A stretch of 64,000 nucleotides of DNA from the NCBI GenBank assembly GCA_005502805.1, contig SCMY01000002.1, positions 496,001-560,000 on the forward strand, in the 5' to 3' direction. The translations under genes and the position numbers were made by a program. Each line of letters starts with the position of its first letter. Position 1 is the stretch's first letter. The notes below the pieces were generated by a model that saw nothing but the letters and a program-made list of their open reading frames with translations, ran no database searches and had not been told where the DNA came from. Positions 27,153 through 34,536 of this stretch are shown here, piece after piece. The stretch comes from Rhizobiales bacterium 2SD. Its GTDB lineage: Bacteria > Pseudomonadota > Alphaproteobacteria > Rhizobiales > Beijerinckiaceae.

Positions 27153-27830
27153 ATGTCCCTGATCATCGACCGCGGCCGCCTGATGCTGCCAGGCCCCACC
27201 GACGGGGCAGCCGAACGGCGCGTGCCGAGCGAACGCCTGCACCTGATCCCGGAAGCGGCACGGCGCAGCTTCGTGCCCTGGATCACCGACCTGCCCGGTC
27301 TCAAGCTCGGCGAGAACGACCTGACCCGGATCGCGCCCGGCCGGCCGCAAGCCGAGGGCGAGGTCATCGAGATCTCCGGCCATGTCCTCGACGAGTTCGG
27401 CCGCCCGGTCCGCAACACGCTGGTCGAGATCTGGAACGCCAACAAATGGGGCCGCTACACCCATGTGAAGGACCCGGTGCGCGAACGGCTCGATCCGAAC
27501 TTCCTCGGCTTCGGCCGGACGATGACCGACGAGGCCGGCCGCTATCGCTTCCGCACTATCATGCCCGGCTCCTATCTGGCGCGGCCGGACATCGACCGCT
27601 GGCGCCCGGCCCATGTCCATGTCTCGATCCGCGGTGGCTCGGCGCGTCTGATCGCCCAGATGTACTTCGCCGGCGATCCGCATCTGGCCCGGGACCCGAT
27701 GTTCATCCTGCTCGGCGAAGCCCAGCCGCGACATTTCGGCAACCTGACCGGGCAAGGCCCGAGCGGCGAGGCGCTCTATAACTGGGACATCGTCATCGGC
27801 GGGCGTAACACTGCCTATTTCGAGAGCTGA
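27153..27830 (+). CDS. pcaH: intradiol ring-cleavage dioxygenase, beta (PcaH-like) subunit
   Basis: 225 residues. The four non-heme Fe(III) ligands can be placed: Tyr in KWGRYTHV, Tyr in MPGSYLAR and the two His of RPAHVHVSI. EIWNANKWGRY and DPNFLGFGRTMTD are strongly beta-subunit-like. It cleaves a catecholic ring between the two hydroxyls, giving a carboxymuconate-type product. GGAGGGC precedes the ATG. No pcaB, pcaC or pcaD follows, so the downstream route is not encoded adjacent to it. Confidence 0.9.
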   Translation: MSLIIDRGRLMLPGPTDGAAERRVPSERLHLIPEAARRSFVPWITDLPGLKLGENDLTRIAPGRPQAEGEVIEISGHVLDEFGRPVRNTLVEIWNANKWGRYTHVKDPVRERLDPNFLGFGRTMTDEAGRYRFRTIMPGSYLARPDIDRWRPAHVHVSIRGGSARLIAQMYFAGDPHLARDPMFILLGEAQPRHFGNLTGQGPSGEALYNWDIVIGGRNTAYFES

Positions 27831-27918
27831 CATCGCACCCGCGCTGCGCTGCATTGTCCTTTCGATGTGGCGATGACCGGACCCCGCATCTTTCCATGTT
27901 AGGAAGGTTCAAGCTTTT

Positions 27919-28212
27919 TTAGCGGTCCCCCTCTCCCACCTGACGCTCCGCGCTGCATCTGCCATTGCTGCAGGTGACGACGATAGTCTTGCGAGGCGAG
28001 CCCAGGCACCTGGCGCGGTATACGACCAGTTCGCGCTGTTGCAGCAGGGTTTCGATCCGTGGATCGACGCAACCTGCCTCGAGCAGGGCCCGCTGCAGGT
28101 CGCCATCGGCAGCGAGTGCGGCGGAAAGGCCACTCAGCGCAAATGAGGCTGAGGCATAATACCGGAGAGCAAGGGCGGATCGGCGCGATCCGCCCCTATT
28201 GCGATCTGTCAC
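27919..28212 (-). CDS. small cysteine-containing exported protein (hypothetical)
   Basis: 97 residues if started at GTG 28212, which overlaps the CusF-like stop by 4 bp. Residues ~12-34 look like a signal peptide ending ALAADG; the mature part has Cys at ~48, 69, 80 and 85 (GCVDP, RCLGS, TCSNGRC). Family not recognised. A 10-bp hairpin lies just after the start, which argues that it might instead be separated from the copper operon. Moderate confidence that it is coding. Confidence 0.45.
   Translation of the reverse strand: MTDRNRGGSRRSALALRYYASASFALSGLSAALAADGDLQRALLEAGCVDPRIETLLQQRELVVYRARCLGSPRKTIVVTCSNGRCSAERQVGEGDR
28173..28195. terminator. hairpin after the CusF-like gene
   Basis: Perfect 10-bp arms GGGCGGATCG/CGATCCGCCC with a 3-base loop, 13 bp beyond the CusF-like stop on the minus strand. 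There is no good U-tract after it, so it may attenuate rather than fully terminate the copper operon. Confidence 0.45.
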
Positions 28213-28487
28213 TTCGACTTCTGGAGCTTGGTCACCGTGATCTGGCCGTTGACCCTGTCGGCGTCGAACTTGATCTTGTCGCCGGCCTTCAACCCCTTGA
28301 GCATGGCGGGGTCGCCGGCGCGGAACACCATGGTCATCGCGTCCATGTCGAGGTTCTTGATCGCCCCGTGATTGATGGTGAGCTTGCCCTGGGGCTCGTC
28401 GACCTTGGTGACGGTGCCGCTGACCGACTGCGCCGCGGCCGGCAAAGCGAGGAGAAGAAGGGCGAGTGTGGCTGTCGTCCTGAGCAT
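28209..28487 (-). CDS. CusF-like periplasmic copper-binding protein
   Basis: 92 residues with a signal peptide cleaved after ALPAAAQ (about 20). The core NHGAIKNLDMDAMTMVFRA matches the CusF Cu(I) site, with His then Met-x-Met; the position of the CusF tryptophan is Met. It would carry Cu(I)/Ag(I) in the periplasm, handing it to efflux or oxidase partners. It lies 22 bp downstream of the cupredoxin gene. Confidence 0.88.
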   Translation of the reverse strand: MLRTTATLALLLLALPAAAQSVSGTVTKVDEPQGKLTINHGAIKNLDMDAMTMVFRAGDPAMLKGLKAGDKIKFDADRVNGQITVTKLQKSK

Positions 28488-28509
28488 GGGATGCTCCTTT
28501 CGTTCAGGC

Positions 28510-28989
28510 TTACTTGACGATGATCTTGCCGGTCATGCCGGCTTCGCGGTGACCGGGGATCAGGCAGGAGAAGTCGAACTCGCCCGCCTTGGTGAAGGCC
28601 CAGACGATCTCGCCGGTCTTTTTCGGCGACAAGCGCTTGGCATTCGGATCGTCATGCTCCATGTCGGGATTCTTCTGCATCTCGACGGCGTGCTTGAGGT
28701 TCTCCTCCAGCGTCGCCAGCACGAGCTCATGGTCGAGCTCGCCATTGTTGCGCAGCTGGAAGCGAACTTGCTCGCCGCGGCGCACCTCGATCCGGTCGGG
28801 GATGAAGGACATCTTGCCGTCCTTCTCCGCCATCGCGACCTGCACGATGCGCGCCGGCTTCTTGGGATCGCCGGGCTTGCCATAGGCAGTCTCGTCGCCA
28901 TGGCCATGGCCGGCGCCGCCAGGGCCTGCCAAGGCTGCGCCGGCTGAGAACAGGACCGCGATCGCGGCGAGCCTGAATGCTGTCGTCAT
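28510..28989 (-). CDS. cupredoxin (plastocyanin/azurin-like) copper protein
   Basis: 159 residues from ATG at 28989. Signal peptide ends about ALAGPGG (22). Type-1 copper ligands are His in ELDHELVL and Cys-His-Met in CLIPGHREAGM. A His/Met-rich insertion (HAVEMQKNPDMEHDDPN) sits between them. It is probably a periplasmic copper carrier or electron donor to the adjacent multicopper oxidase. Confidence 0.9.
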   Translation of the reverse strand: MTTAFRLAAIAVLFSAGAALAGPGGAGHGHGDETAYGKPGDPKKPARIVQVAMAEKDGKMSFIPDRIEVRRGEQVRFQLRNNGELDHELVLATLEENLKHAVEMQKNPDMEHDDPNAKRLSPKKTGEIVWAFTKAGEFDFSCLIPGHREAGMTGKIIVK

Positions 28990-29018
28990 GAGGTTCTCCT
29001 GCTGGACGATCGACGTCT

Positions 29019-30455
29019 TCAATGGTTGGAGTGCGGATTCTTGGCGGCTGGCCGTGGCTTGCCGTCCGGCCCGAGGCTCGGCTTGCGCGGGTCTTTGACC
29101 CGCCACTCGGTCGGCTCGATGCCGCTGTCCGGGGACGCGCCACGCGGCGCTTCGGCGAGCTTCTGGCCCTTGTATTCGAAGGCGACGGTGCCTTCCGGGT
29201 GCTTGAACCAGCCGGGGTCCTTGTAGTCGTTCTTGGCGAGGCCTTCGCGGACCTTGACCACCGAGAACATGCCGCCCATCTCGACCGGACCGAACTGGGC
29301 GAAGCCCGTCATCATCGGAAGAGTGTTGTCGGGCAGGGGCATCTCCATCGAGCCCATCTCGCCCATGCCGTTCGAGCCCATCGGCATGTAGCCCGGCGCG
29401 ATCTTGGCGATGCGCTTGGCCAGGTCCTTCTTGCTCACGCCGATATAGTTCTTCACCGAATGCCCCATCGCATTCATGGTGTGGTGCGATTTGTGGCAGT
29501 GGATCGCCCAGTCGCCGGGCTCGTCGGCGACGAAATCGAAGGCGCGCATCTGGCCGACGGCACAGTCGATCGAGACCTCGTCCCAGGCCGCCGCCGGGTC
29601 GACCCAACCGCCATCGGTGCACGAGACCTTGAACTCGTAGCCGTGCATGTGGATCGGGTGGTTGGTCATGGTCAGGTTGCCGAAGCGGATCCGGACCTTG
29701 TCGTTCTTGCCGACGACGAGCGGGTCGATGCCCGGGAACACGCGGCTGTTCCAGCACCACATGTTGAACTCGGTCATCTCGGCGACGCGCGGCACATAGG
29801 AGCCGGGCTCGATGTCGAAGGCGTTGAGCAGGAAGACGAAATCGCGGTCGACGCGGCGGAAGGCCGGGTCCTTGGGATGAACGACGAAGAAGCCCATCAT
29901 GCCCATCGCCATCTGGACCATCTCGTCCGAATGCGGATGGTACATGTAGGTGCCCGAGCGCCTGAGCTGGAACTCGTAGACGAAGGTCTTGCCCGGCGGG
30001 ATATGCGGCTGCGTCAGCCCGCCGACGCCGTCCATGCCGTTGGGCAGGCGCTGGCCGTGCCAATGCACCGCCGTGCTCTCCGGCAGCTTGTTGGTGACGA
30101 AGATGCGGACCTTGTCGCCCTCGACCGCCTCGATGGTCGGCCCCGGCGACTGGCCGTTATAGCCCCAGAGATAGCCCTTCATGCCGGGCGCGAACTCGCG
30201 CACCACCGGTTCGGCGACGAGGTGGAACTCCTTCCAGTCGCCGTTCATCCGCCAGGGCAAGGTCCAGCCATTCAGCGTCGCGACCGGCTGATAGTCCGGC
30301 CCGGTCGTCGGCACGAAGGGCGCCTGCGTTGTCGCCTCGGTCATGGTCGGGGCCTCGGGCACGGCGGCGAAGGCCGTCCGTCCGGACACGGCGCCGGCCG
30401 CGGCGACGACGAGGCCGGAAGTGCCGATGAAGCCCCGGCGCGATAGCGTGGTCAT
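29019..30455 (-). CDS. multicopper oxidase (Tat-exported)
   Basis: 478 residues. Twin-arginine signal SRRGFIGTSG at residues 5-14. All copper sites are present: VHWHGQRLPNG, YMYHPHSD, HPIHMHGYEF and HCHKSHHTMNAM, the last including the type-1 Cys, His and axial Met. Probably oxidises toxic Cu(I) to Cu(II) in the periplasm, like CueO/PcoA/CopA-type proteins. It sits between the TolC-like and cupredoxin genes. Confidence 0.93.
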   Translation of the reverse strand: MTTLSRRGFIGTSGLVVAAAGAVSGRTAFAAVPEAPTMTEATTQAPFVPTTGPDYQPVATLNGWTLPWRMNGDWKEFHLVAEPVVREFAPGMKGYLWGYNGQSPGPTIEAVEGDKVRIFVTNKLPESTAVHWHGQRLPNGMDGVGGLTQPHIPPGKTFVYEFQLRRSGTYMYHPHSDEMVQMAMGMMGFFVVHPKDPAFRRVDRDFVFLLNAFDIEPGSYVPRVAEMTEFNMWCWNSRVFPGIDPLVVGKNDKVRIRFGNLTMTNHPIHMHGYEFKVSCTDGGWVDPAAAWDEVSIDCAVGQMRAFDFVADEPGDWAIHCHKSHHTMNAMGHSVKNYIGVSKKDLAKRIAKIAPGYMPMGSNGMGEMGSMEMPLPDNTLPMMTGFAQFGPVEMGGMFSVVKVREGLAKNDYKDPGWFKHPEGTVAFEYKGQKLAEAPRGASPDSGIEPTEWRVKDPRKPSLGPDGKPRPAAKNPHSNH

Positions 30456-30476
30456 GGTTTCGCTCCTTCCGCCCGC

Positions 30477-32000
30477 TCAGTGTCCGCCGCCGGCATCGCC
30501 GCCGCCCGCAGCCGCGACCGTGGCCGAGCCGCCGCCTCCGCTGCCGCCGCCGATCAGCGCGTGCTTGAAGTCGGTGTGGGCGATCCAGAAGTCGCGCCGG
30601 GCATTGATCGCCGCGACGTTCGAGAGGATGCGGTTGCGGGCGTCGGTGATGAGATCGGTGACGTCGTTGAGCATGCCGCTGTACTGCAGCAGCGACTGCT
30701 CCTGGATGATCTTGCGCAGCGGCAGGACGTTGTTCTGATACTGCCGGGTGATGTCGTAATTGGCGCGGTAGGCGGTATAGGCCTCGCGCGCCTCGGAGCG
30801 GGCATTGACCGCCTTTTCCGCCAGCCTGTTCGCCGCCTGCATGTAGGTCTGCTCGGCGAGCGCCACCTTGGACTGGCCGAAATCGTAGATCGGGATGTCG
30901 ATCTCCAGCTCCAGCGTGCGGCTGCGGCTGGATTCGCGCTCGACATGGCCGTCGGCGTCGACGCTGCGGCCGCGGTCATAGGTCCGGCGCCCGAGCAGGT
31001 CGATGTCGTTGACGAAGCGCGTCGCATTGGCGAGGCCGAGCGACTTCGCCAGCGTATCGAGTTCGGCGCGCGCGATCTGGATGTCGACGCGCTTGCGCAG
31101 CGCCTCAGCCTCGATCGCCTTGACCGATTGCAGTCGCGGCAGCGGCGGCAAGGTTCCGGGCAGCCTGAATTTGAGTTCGTCGCCCCAGAGCCCGAGCTGG
31201 CGAACGAGGCGCTCGCGCTCCTGGCGCTGCTGCTGACGAGCCTGGGCGAGCTGCACTGTCAGCTCCGCCTCGAAGGCGAATTCGCGCGCCTGGTCGATCT
31301 TGTTGACGCCGCCGGATTCGCCGAGCCGCTTGAACAGTTCGGAAGCCGCGTCGGCGGAAGCTTTGGCCTCCTGATAGAAGGAGACCTGGGCGTTGGCGGC
31401 GACCGCGCGATAGTACTGGCGTCGGGCATCGGCCGCGAGCCGCAGCACTGCCTCGACCGCGCGCAATTGTGCGGTCCTGAAGCGGTCGCCGGCGATCTCG
31501 GCTCTGGCCGGCAGAGTGATGAGCGCGAGCAGGCTGCCGACGATCTGACGCTCGACCTCGACCTCGAACCGCCCGGACAGCTTGGAGATGCCGAAGCGCG
31601 GATTGGGCGGCAGACTGGCGGCGACCATCTGCGCCTCGGCGATGCCGAGCTCGTTGAAGGACGCCTGCAGCCCGCGATTGCTGAGCAGTGCGATCTGCAC
31701 CGCGCTATCCGCGGTCAGTGGCTTGCGCAGCAGCTGGTCGACCCGCGCCTTGGCTGTCAACGCAACCGTGTCGTCGCTGATCTTGACGACGTCCTTGCCG
31801 ATCTCGGCATAGGCCGCAGACTGGATCGGCGCCATGCCGCCATCCGGCGAGAAGCCGGCGCAGCCACCGAGCAGCGCCGCAGTCCCGGCGAGCAAGCCCC
31901 AGCGCAGCGGGCGACGGGCGTTCGGCTTGGTCGATGCGAGCAAGGCAGGCCTTTCCATGGTGGGAGTAAGCGAGGCGGTTGGACGGACAAGCGACATCAT
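30477..32000 (-). CDS. TolC/CusC-like outer-membrane efflux lipoprotein
   Basis: 507 residues from the ATGATG at 32000, which overlaps the small lipoprotein stop as ATGA. A lipobox LLGGC lies about residue 47. The remainder is two repeated alpha-barrel/beta-barrel halves of the outer-membrane efflux family (about 95-470), ending in a Gly-rich tail (GGGSGGGGS). In a Cus system this channel exports copper together with an RND pump, but no pump or adaptor genes are in this operon. Confidence 0.88.
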   Translation of the reverse strand: MMSLVRPTASLTPTMERPALLASTKPNARRPLRWGLLAGTAALLGGCAGFSPDGGMAPIQSAAYAEIGKDVVKISDDTVALTAKARVDQLLRKPLTADSAVQIALLSNRGLQASFNELGIAEAQMVAASLPPNPRFGISKLSGRFEVEVERQIVGSLLALITLPARAEIAGDRFRTAQLRAVEAVLRLAADARRQYYRAVAANAQVSFYQEAKASADAASELFKRLGESGGVNKIDQAREFAFEAELTVQLAQARQQQRQERERLVRQLGLWGDELKFRLPGTLPPLPRLQSVKAIEAEALRKRVDIQIARAELDTLAKSLGLANATRFVNDIDLLGRRTYDRGRSVDADGHVERESSRSRTLELEIDIPIYDFGQSKVALAEQTYMQAANRLAEKAVNARSEAREAYTAYRANYDITRQYQNNVLPLRKIIQEQSLLQYSGMLNDVTDLITDARNRILSNVAAINARRDFWIAHTDFKHALIGGGSGGGGSATVAAAGGGDAGGGH

Positions 32001-32212
32001 GATTTCGGCCCGACCTGGCGGTTGAGCTCGCGCCAGTCCTTGGGCTCGGCCGGGCGGAAGCTGGCGGCGCCGGCCGTCACGCTGCGATAGCCGACAGCCG
32101 GAACACGGGCGTTCGGATCGGCCGGCCGCGCCAGATGGTCCGGGATCGTGGCGGAGCAGGCGCCGAGCACCAGAGCGACCGCCATCAGCAACGGCACCTT
32201 CACCAAAGTCAC
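31997..32212 (-). CDS. small lipoprotein of the copper operon
   Basis: 71 residues. Signal peptide with lipobox LVLGAC (cysteine about 19) followed by a 50-residue proline/charged mature part (PDHLARPADPNARVPAVGYR). Family function unknown; similar lipoproteins travel with TolC-like/multicopper oxidase genes. First gene of the copper operon and translationally coupled to the TolC-like gene. Confidence 0.75.
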   Translation of the reverse strand: MTLVKVPLLMAVALVLGACSATIPDHLARPADPNARVPAVGYRSVTAGAASFRPAEPKDWRELNRQVGPKS

Positions 32213-32272
32213 GATTCGGCATCCCCTGTTTTCGATGCGACAGGGGTAGCAGCGGGCTTTCGCGGGCGTCCG

Positions 32273-32289
32273 TTACAAATTGTTTCAAA
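32273..32289. promoter_or_regulatory. candidate response-regulator box in the divergent copper promoter
   Basis: TTACAAA and TTTCAAA repeat directly with 10-bp spacing; the centre ACAAATTGT also resembles the CusR half-sites ACAA/TTGT. It lies between the lipoprotein start (32212) and the response-regulator start, where an OmpR-family dimer binding one turn apart would be expected. Confidence 0.4.
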
Positions 32290-32323
32290 GCGGCGCGGGC
32301 GGCCGGGCCGCGGGCGCGCTATT

Positions 32324-33151
32324 GTGCAGGCGATCAGATGGCAGGAGCCCGCTGGCGGGAGCACGGACATTCCGACCGAACTACAGACAGAGACGGGTCC
32401 CATCGCGACGAGCGTCGATGACCACGGCCATATCCTGGTGGTCGACGACGATCCGCAGATCAGGCTGCTCGTCGCGCGCTTCCTGCAGCGGCACGGCTAT
32501 CAGGTCACCGGCGCGCCGGATGGGCGCGCCATGCTGGAGGCGCTGGCGCACAGCACCATCGACCTGATCGTCCTCGACCTGATGTTGCCCGGGCGCTCCG
32601 GCGTCGAGCTCTGCCGCGAGGTGCGCGCGACCTCGCAGGTGCCGATCGTGATGCTGACGGCCCGGACCGAGGAAAGCGACCGTATCACCGGGCTCGAGGG
32701 CGGAGCCGACGATTACGTCACCAAGCCGTTCAGTCCGCGTGAGCTCCTCGCCCGTATCCGGGCAGTGCTGCGCCGGGCCCGGGCGGCGCGCGGCGCAACC
32801 GCCACCCCGGCGAGTGCGATCGTGAGCTTCGACGGCTGGCGCATGGACTTGCGGCGGCGCGAATTGCAATCGCCCTCGGGAACGTTGATCGACCTCTCGA
32901 CCGGCGAGTTCGACCTGCTCGTCGCCTTCGTCGAGCATGCCAACCGGGTGCTATCGCGCGAGGCGCTGATGCAGTTCGCCAAGGCGCGGATGAGCGACGA
33001 CCCATTCGACCGCACCATCGACGTCCAGATCAGTCGCCTGCGCCGCAAGCTCGAGGCCGACGCGAGCGGCGGCCAGCTGATCAAGACGGTCCGCGGCGCC
33101 GGCTATCTGTTCGCCTCGCAGGTGGACCATCAGCAGGGGCAACCCGCTTGA
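32324..33151 (+). CDS. OmpR-family response regulator (copper-responsive, CusR-like)
   Basis: 275 residues from GTG 32324; the start is uncertain because no ATG lies close to HILVVDDDPQ. The receiver domain shows DDD, phospho-acceptor Asp in VLDLMLPG and Lys in YVTKPFSP; the C-terminal winged helix ends LIKTVRGAGYLF. Divergent from the copper operon and coupled by 4 bp to the kinase, it probably activates copper genes. Confidence 0.88.
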   Translation: MQAIRWQEPAGGSTDIPTELQTETGPIATSVDDHGHILVVDDDPQIRLLVARFLQRHGYQVTGAPDGRAMLEALAHSTIDLIVLDLMLPGRSGVELCREVRATSQVPIVMLTARTEESDRITGLEGGADDYVTKPFSPRELLARIRAVLRRARAARGATATPASAIVSFDGWRMDLRRRELQSPSGTLIDLSTGEFDLLVAFVEHANRVLSREALMQFAKARMSDDPFDRTIDVQISRLRRKLEADASGGQLIKTVRGAGYLFASQVDHQQGQPA

Positions 33152-34536
33152 CGAACCTCGCCAAGCAGCTCTGGCCCGACACCGTCGCCAGCCGCGCCAT
33201 CCTGATCCTGGTCGCGGCGCTGCTCGCCTTCCATCTCCTCGGCTACTGGGCCTATCGCGTCGGCGTCGAGAACCTCGCGACCGCCGGCCAGGACCGCGGC
33301 CTCGCCGAGCGCATCGTCTCGATCAAGCGGGCGATCGCCAGCCTGCCGCAGGCGCCGGAACGCGACCGCGTCGCGCATGACCTGTCGAGCGCCAGCCTCG
33401 AAGTGCATTGGAGCAAGGTCAGCCTCGTCCTCGGCACTGCCCCGATGACCGAGCGCACCCGGGCGATGGAGGCGCGGCTCAAGGAACTTGCGCCTGAGCT
33501 CGCGGCGGAATCTTTCCGGGTCGGCTTCGCCGATGATGGCGCGCTCGGTGCCGGCGAGGCCAATGCCTACAAGCACATGATGCTGGTTTCGGTGCAGCTC
33601 GAAGACGGCTCCTGGGTCAACTTCTCCTCGTCAGCTCTGGGCGCCTCGCAGCATCTCGACTGGGGCCTGACGGCGATCATGATCTGCTTTGCCGTCGCCA
33701 TCGTCGTCGTCGCGCTCCTGCTGCTGCGCTGGGCGACGCGGCCCTTGCGCGATCTCGCCGAGGCGGCCGAGCGCTTCAGCCTCGATCAGACACCGCAACC
33801 CCTCCCCGAAACAGGGCCCATCGAGGTGCGTCGCGCCGCGCGCGCCTTCAACACGATGCGGGAGCGCATCCGCAGCCTCGTCACCGAGCGCATGCAGGCG
33901 ATGGCGGCCGTCTCGCATGACCTGCGCACGCCGATCACACGCCTCAGGCTCCGCTCCGAATTCCTGGAGGATGAGGCGACCCGCAGCCTGATCGACGCCG
34001 ATCTCGGCGAGATGGAAGCGATGATCGACTCGACGCTGGATTATCTGCGCGGCGGCACGTCCAGCGAGCCGCTGCGCCCGGTCGATCTTGCCTCGGTGAT
34101 CGAGACCATCGTCGACGAGCACGTCGACCAGGGTCACCACGTCTCGCTGGTCGGGCTTGGGTCCGCTCCGGTCATGGGACGAATTCTTTCCCTGAAGCGT
34201 GCCGCCTCCAACATCATCGGCAACGCGGTGAAGTATGGTGGTGCGGCCAAGGTGACGATCACGGAAGCCGGCGACAGGTTCGCGATCCTCGTCGAGGACG
34301 ACGGGCCGGGCATCGCGCAGGCCGATATGGAGCGCGTGTTCCACCCATTCGTGCGCCTGGAAGAATCGCGCGGTCGCCAGACCGGCGGCTCGGGCCTTGG
34401 CCTGACGATCGCTCTCGCGATTGTCAGGTCACATGACGGCTCGATCACGCTGGCGAACCGACCCGAAGGCGGCTTGTGCGTCACTCTCTCCCTGCCGATG
34501 CTCGACAAGTCCCTGGAGTCGCAGCAGCACGCCTAG
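33148..34536 (+). CDS. sensor histidine kinase
   Basis: 462 residues. Two membrane helices (about 13-35 and 172-195) flank a periplasmic sensor; then HAMP, the H box SHDLRTPITRL (about 256-266), N box NIIGNAVKYGG and G boxes DDGPGI and GSGLGL. Partner of the preceding regulator and likely sensor of periplasmic copper. The gene ends at a CTAG that also supplies the stop of the convergent monooxygenase gene. Confidence 0.93.
   Translation: MTNLAKQLWPDTVASRAILILVAALLAFHLLGYWAYRVGVENLATAGQDRGLAERIVSIKRAIASLPQAPERDRVAHDLSSASLEVHWSKVSLVLGTAPMTERTRAMEARLKELAPELAAESFRVGFADDGALGAGEANAYKHMMLVSVQLEDGSWVNFSSSALGASQHLDWGLTAIMICFAVAIVVVALLLLRWATRPLRDLAEAAERFSLDQTPQPLPETGPIEVRRAARAFNTMRERIRSLVTERMQAMAAVSHDLRTPITRLRLRSEFLEDEATRSLIDADLGEMEAMIDSTLDYLRGGTSSEPLRPVDLASVIETIVDEHVDQGHHVSLVGLGSAPVMGRILSLKRAASNIIGNAVKYGGAAKVTITEAGDRFAILVEDDGPGIAQADMERVFHPFVRLEESRGRQTGGSGLGLTIALAIVRSHDGSITLANRPEGGLCVTLSLPMLDKSLESQQHA

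Noticed and set aside
29022..30446. 474-codon open frame antisense to the multicopper oxidase
   Set aside because: Composition rich in His/Asp/Arg with no motif; the opposite strand encodes complete copper sites.
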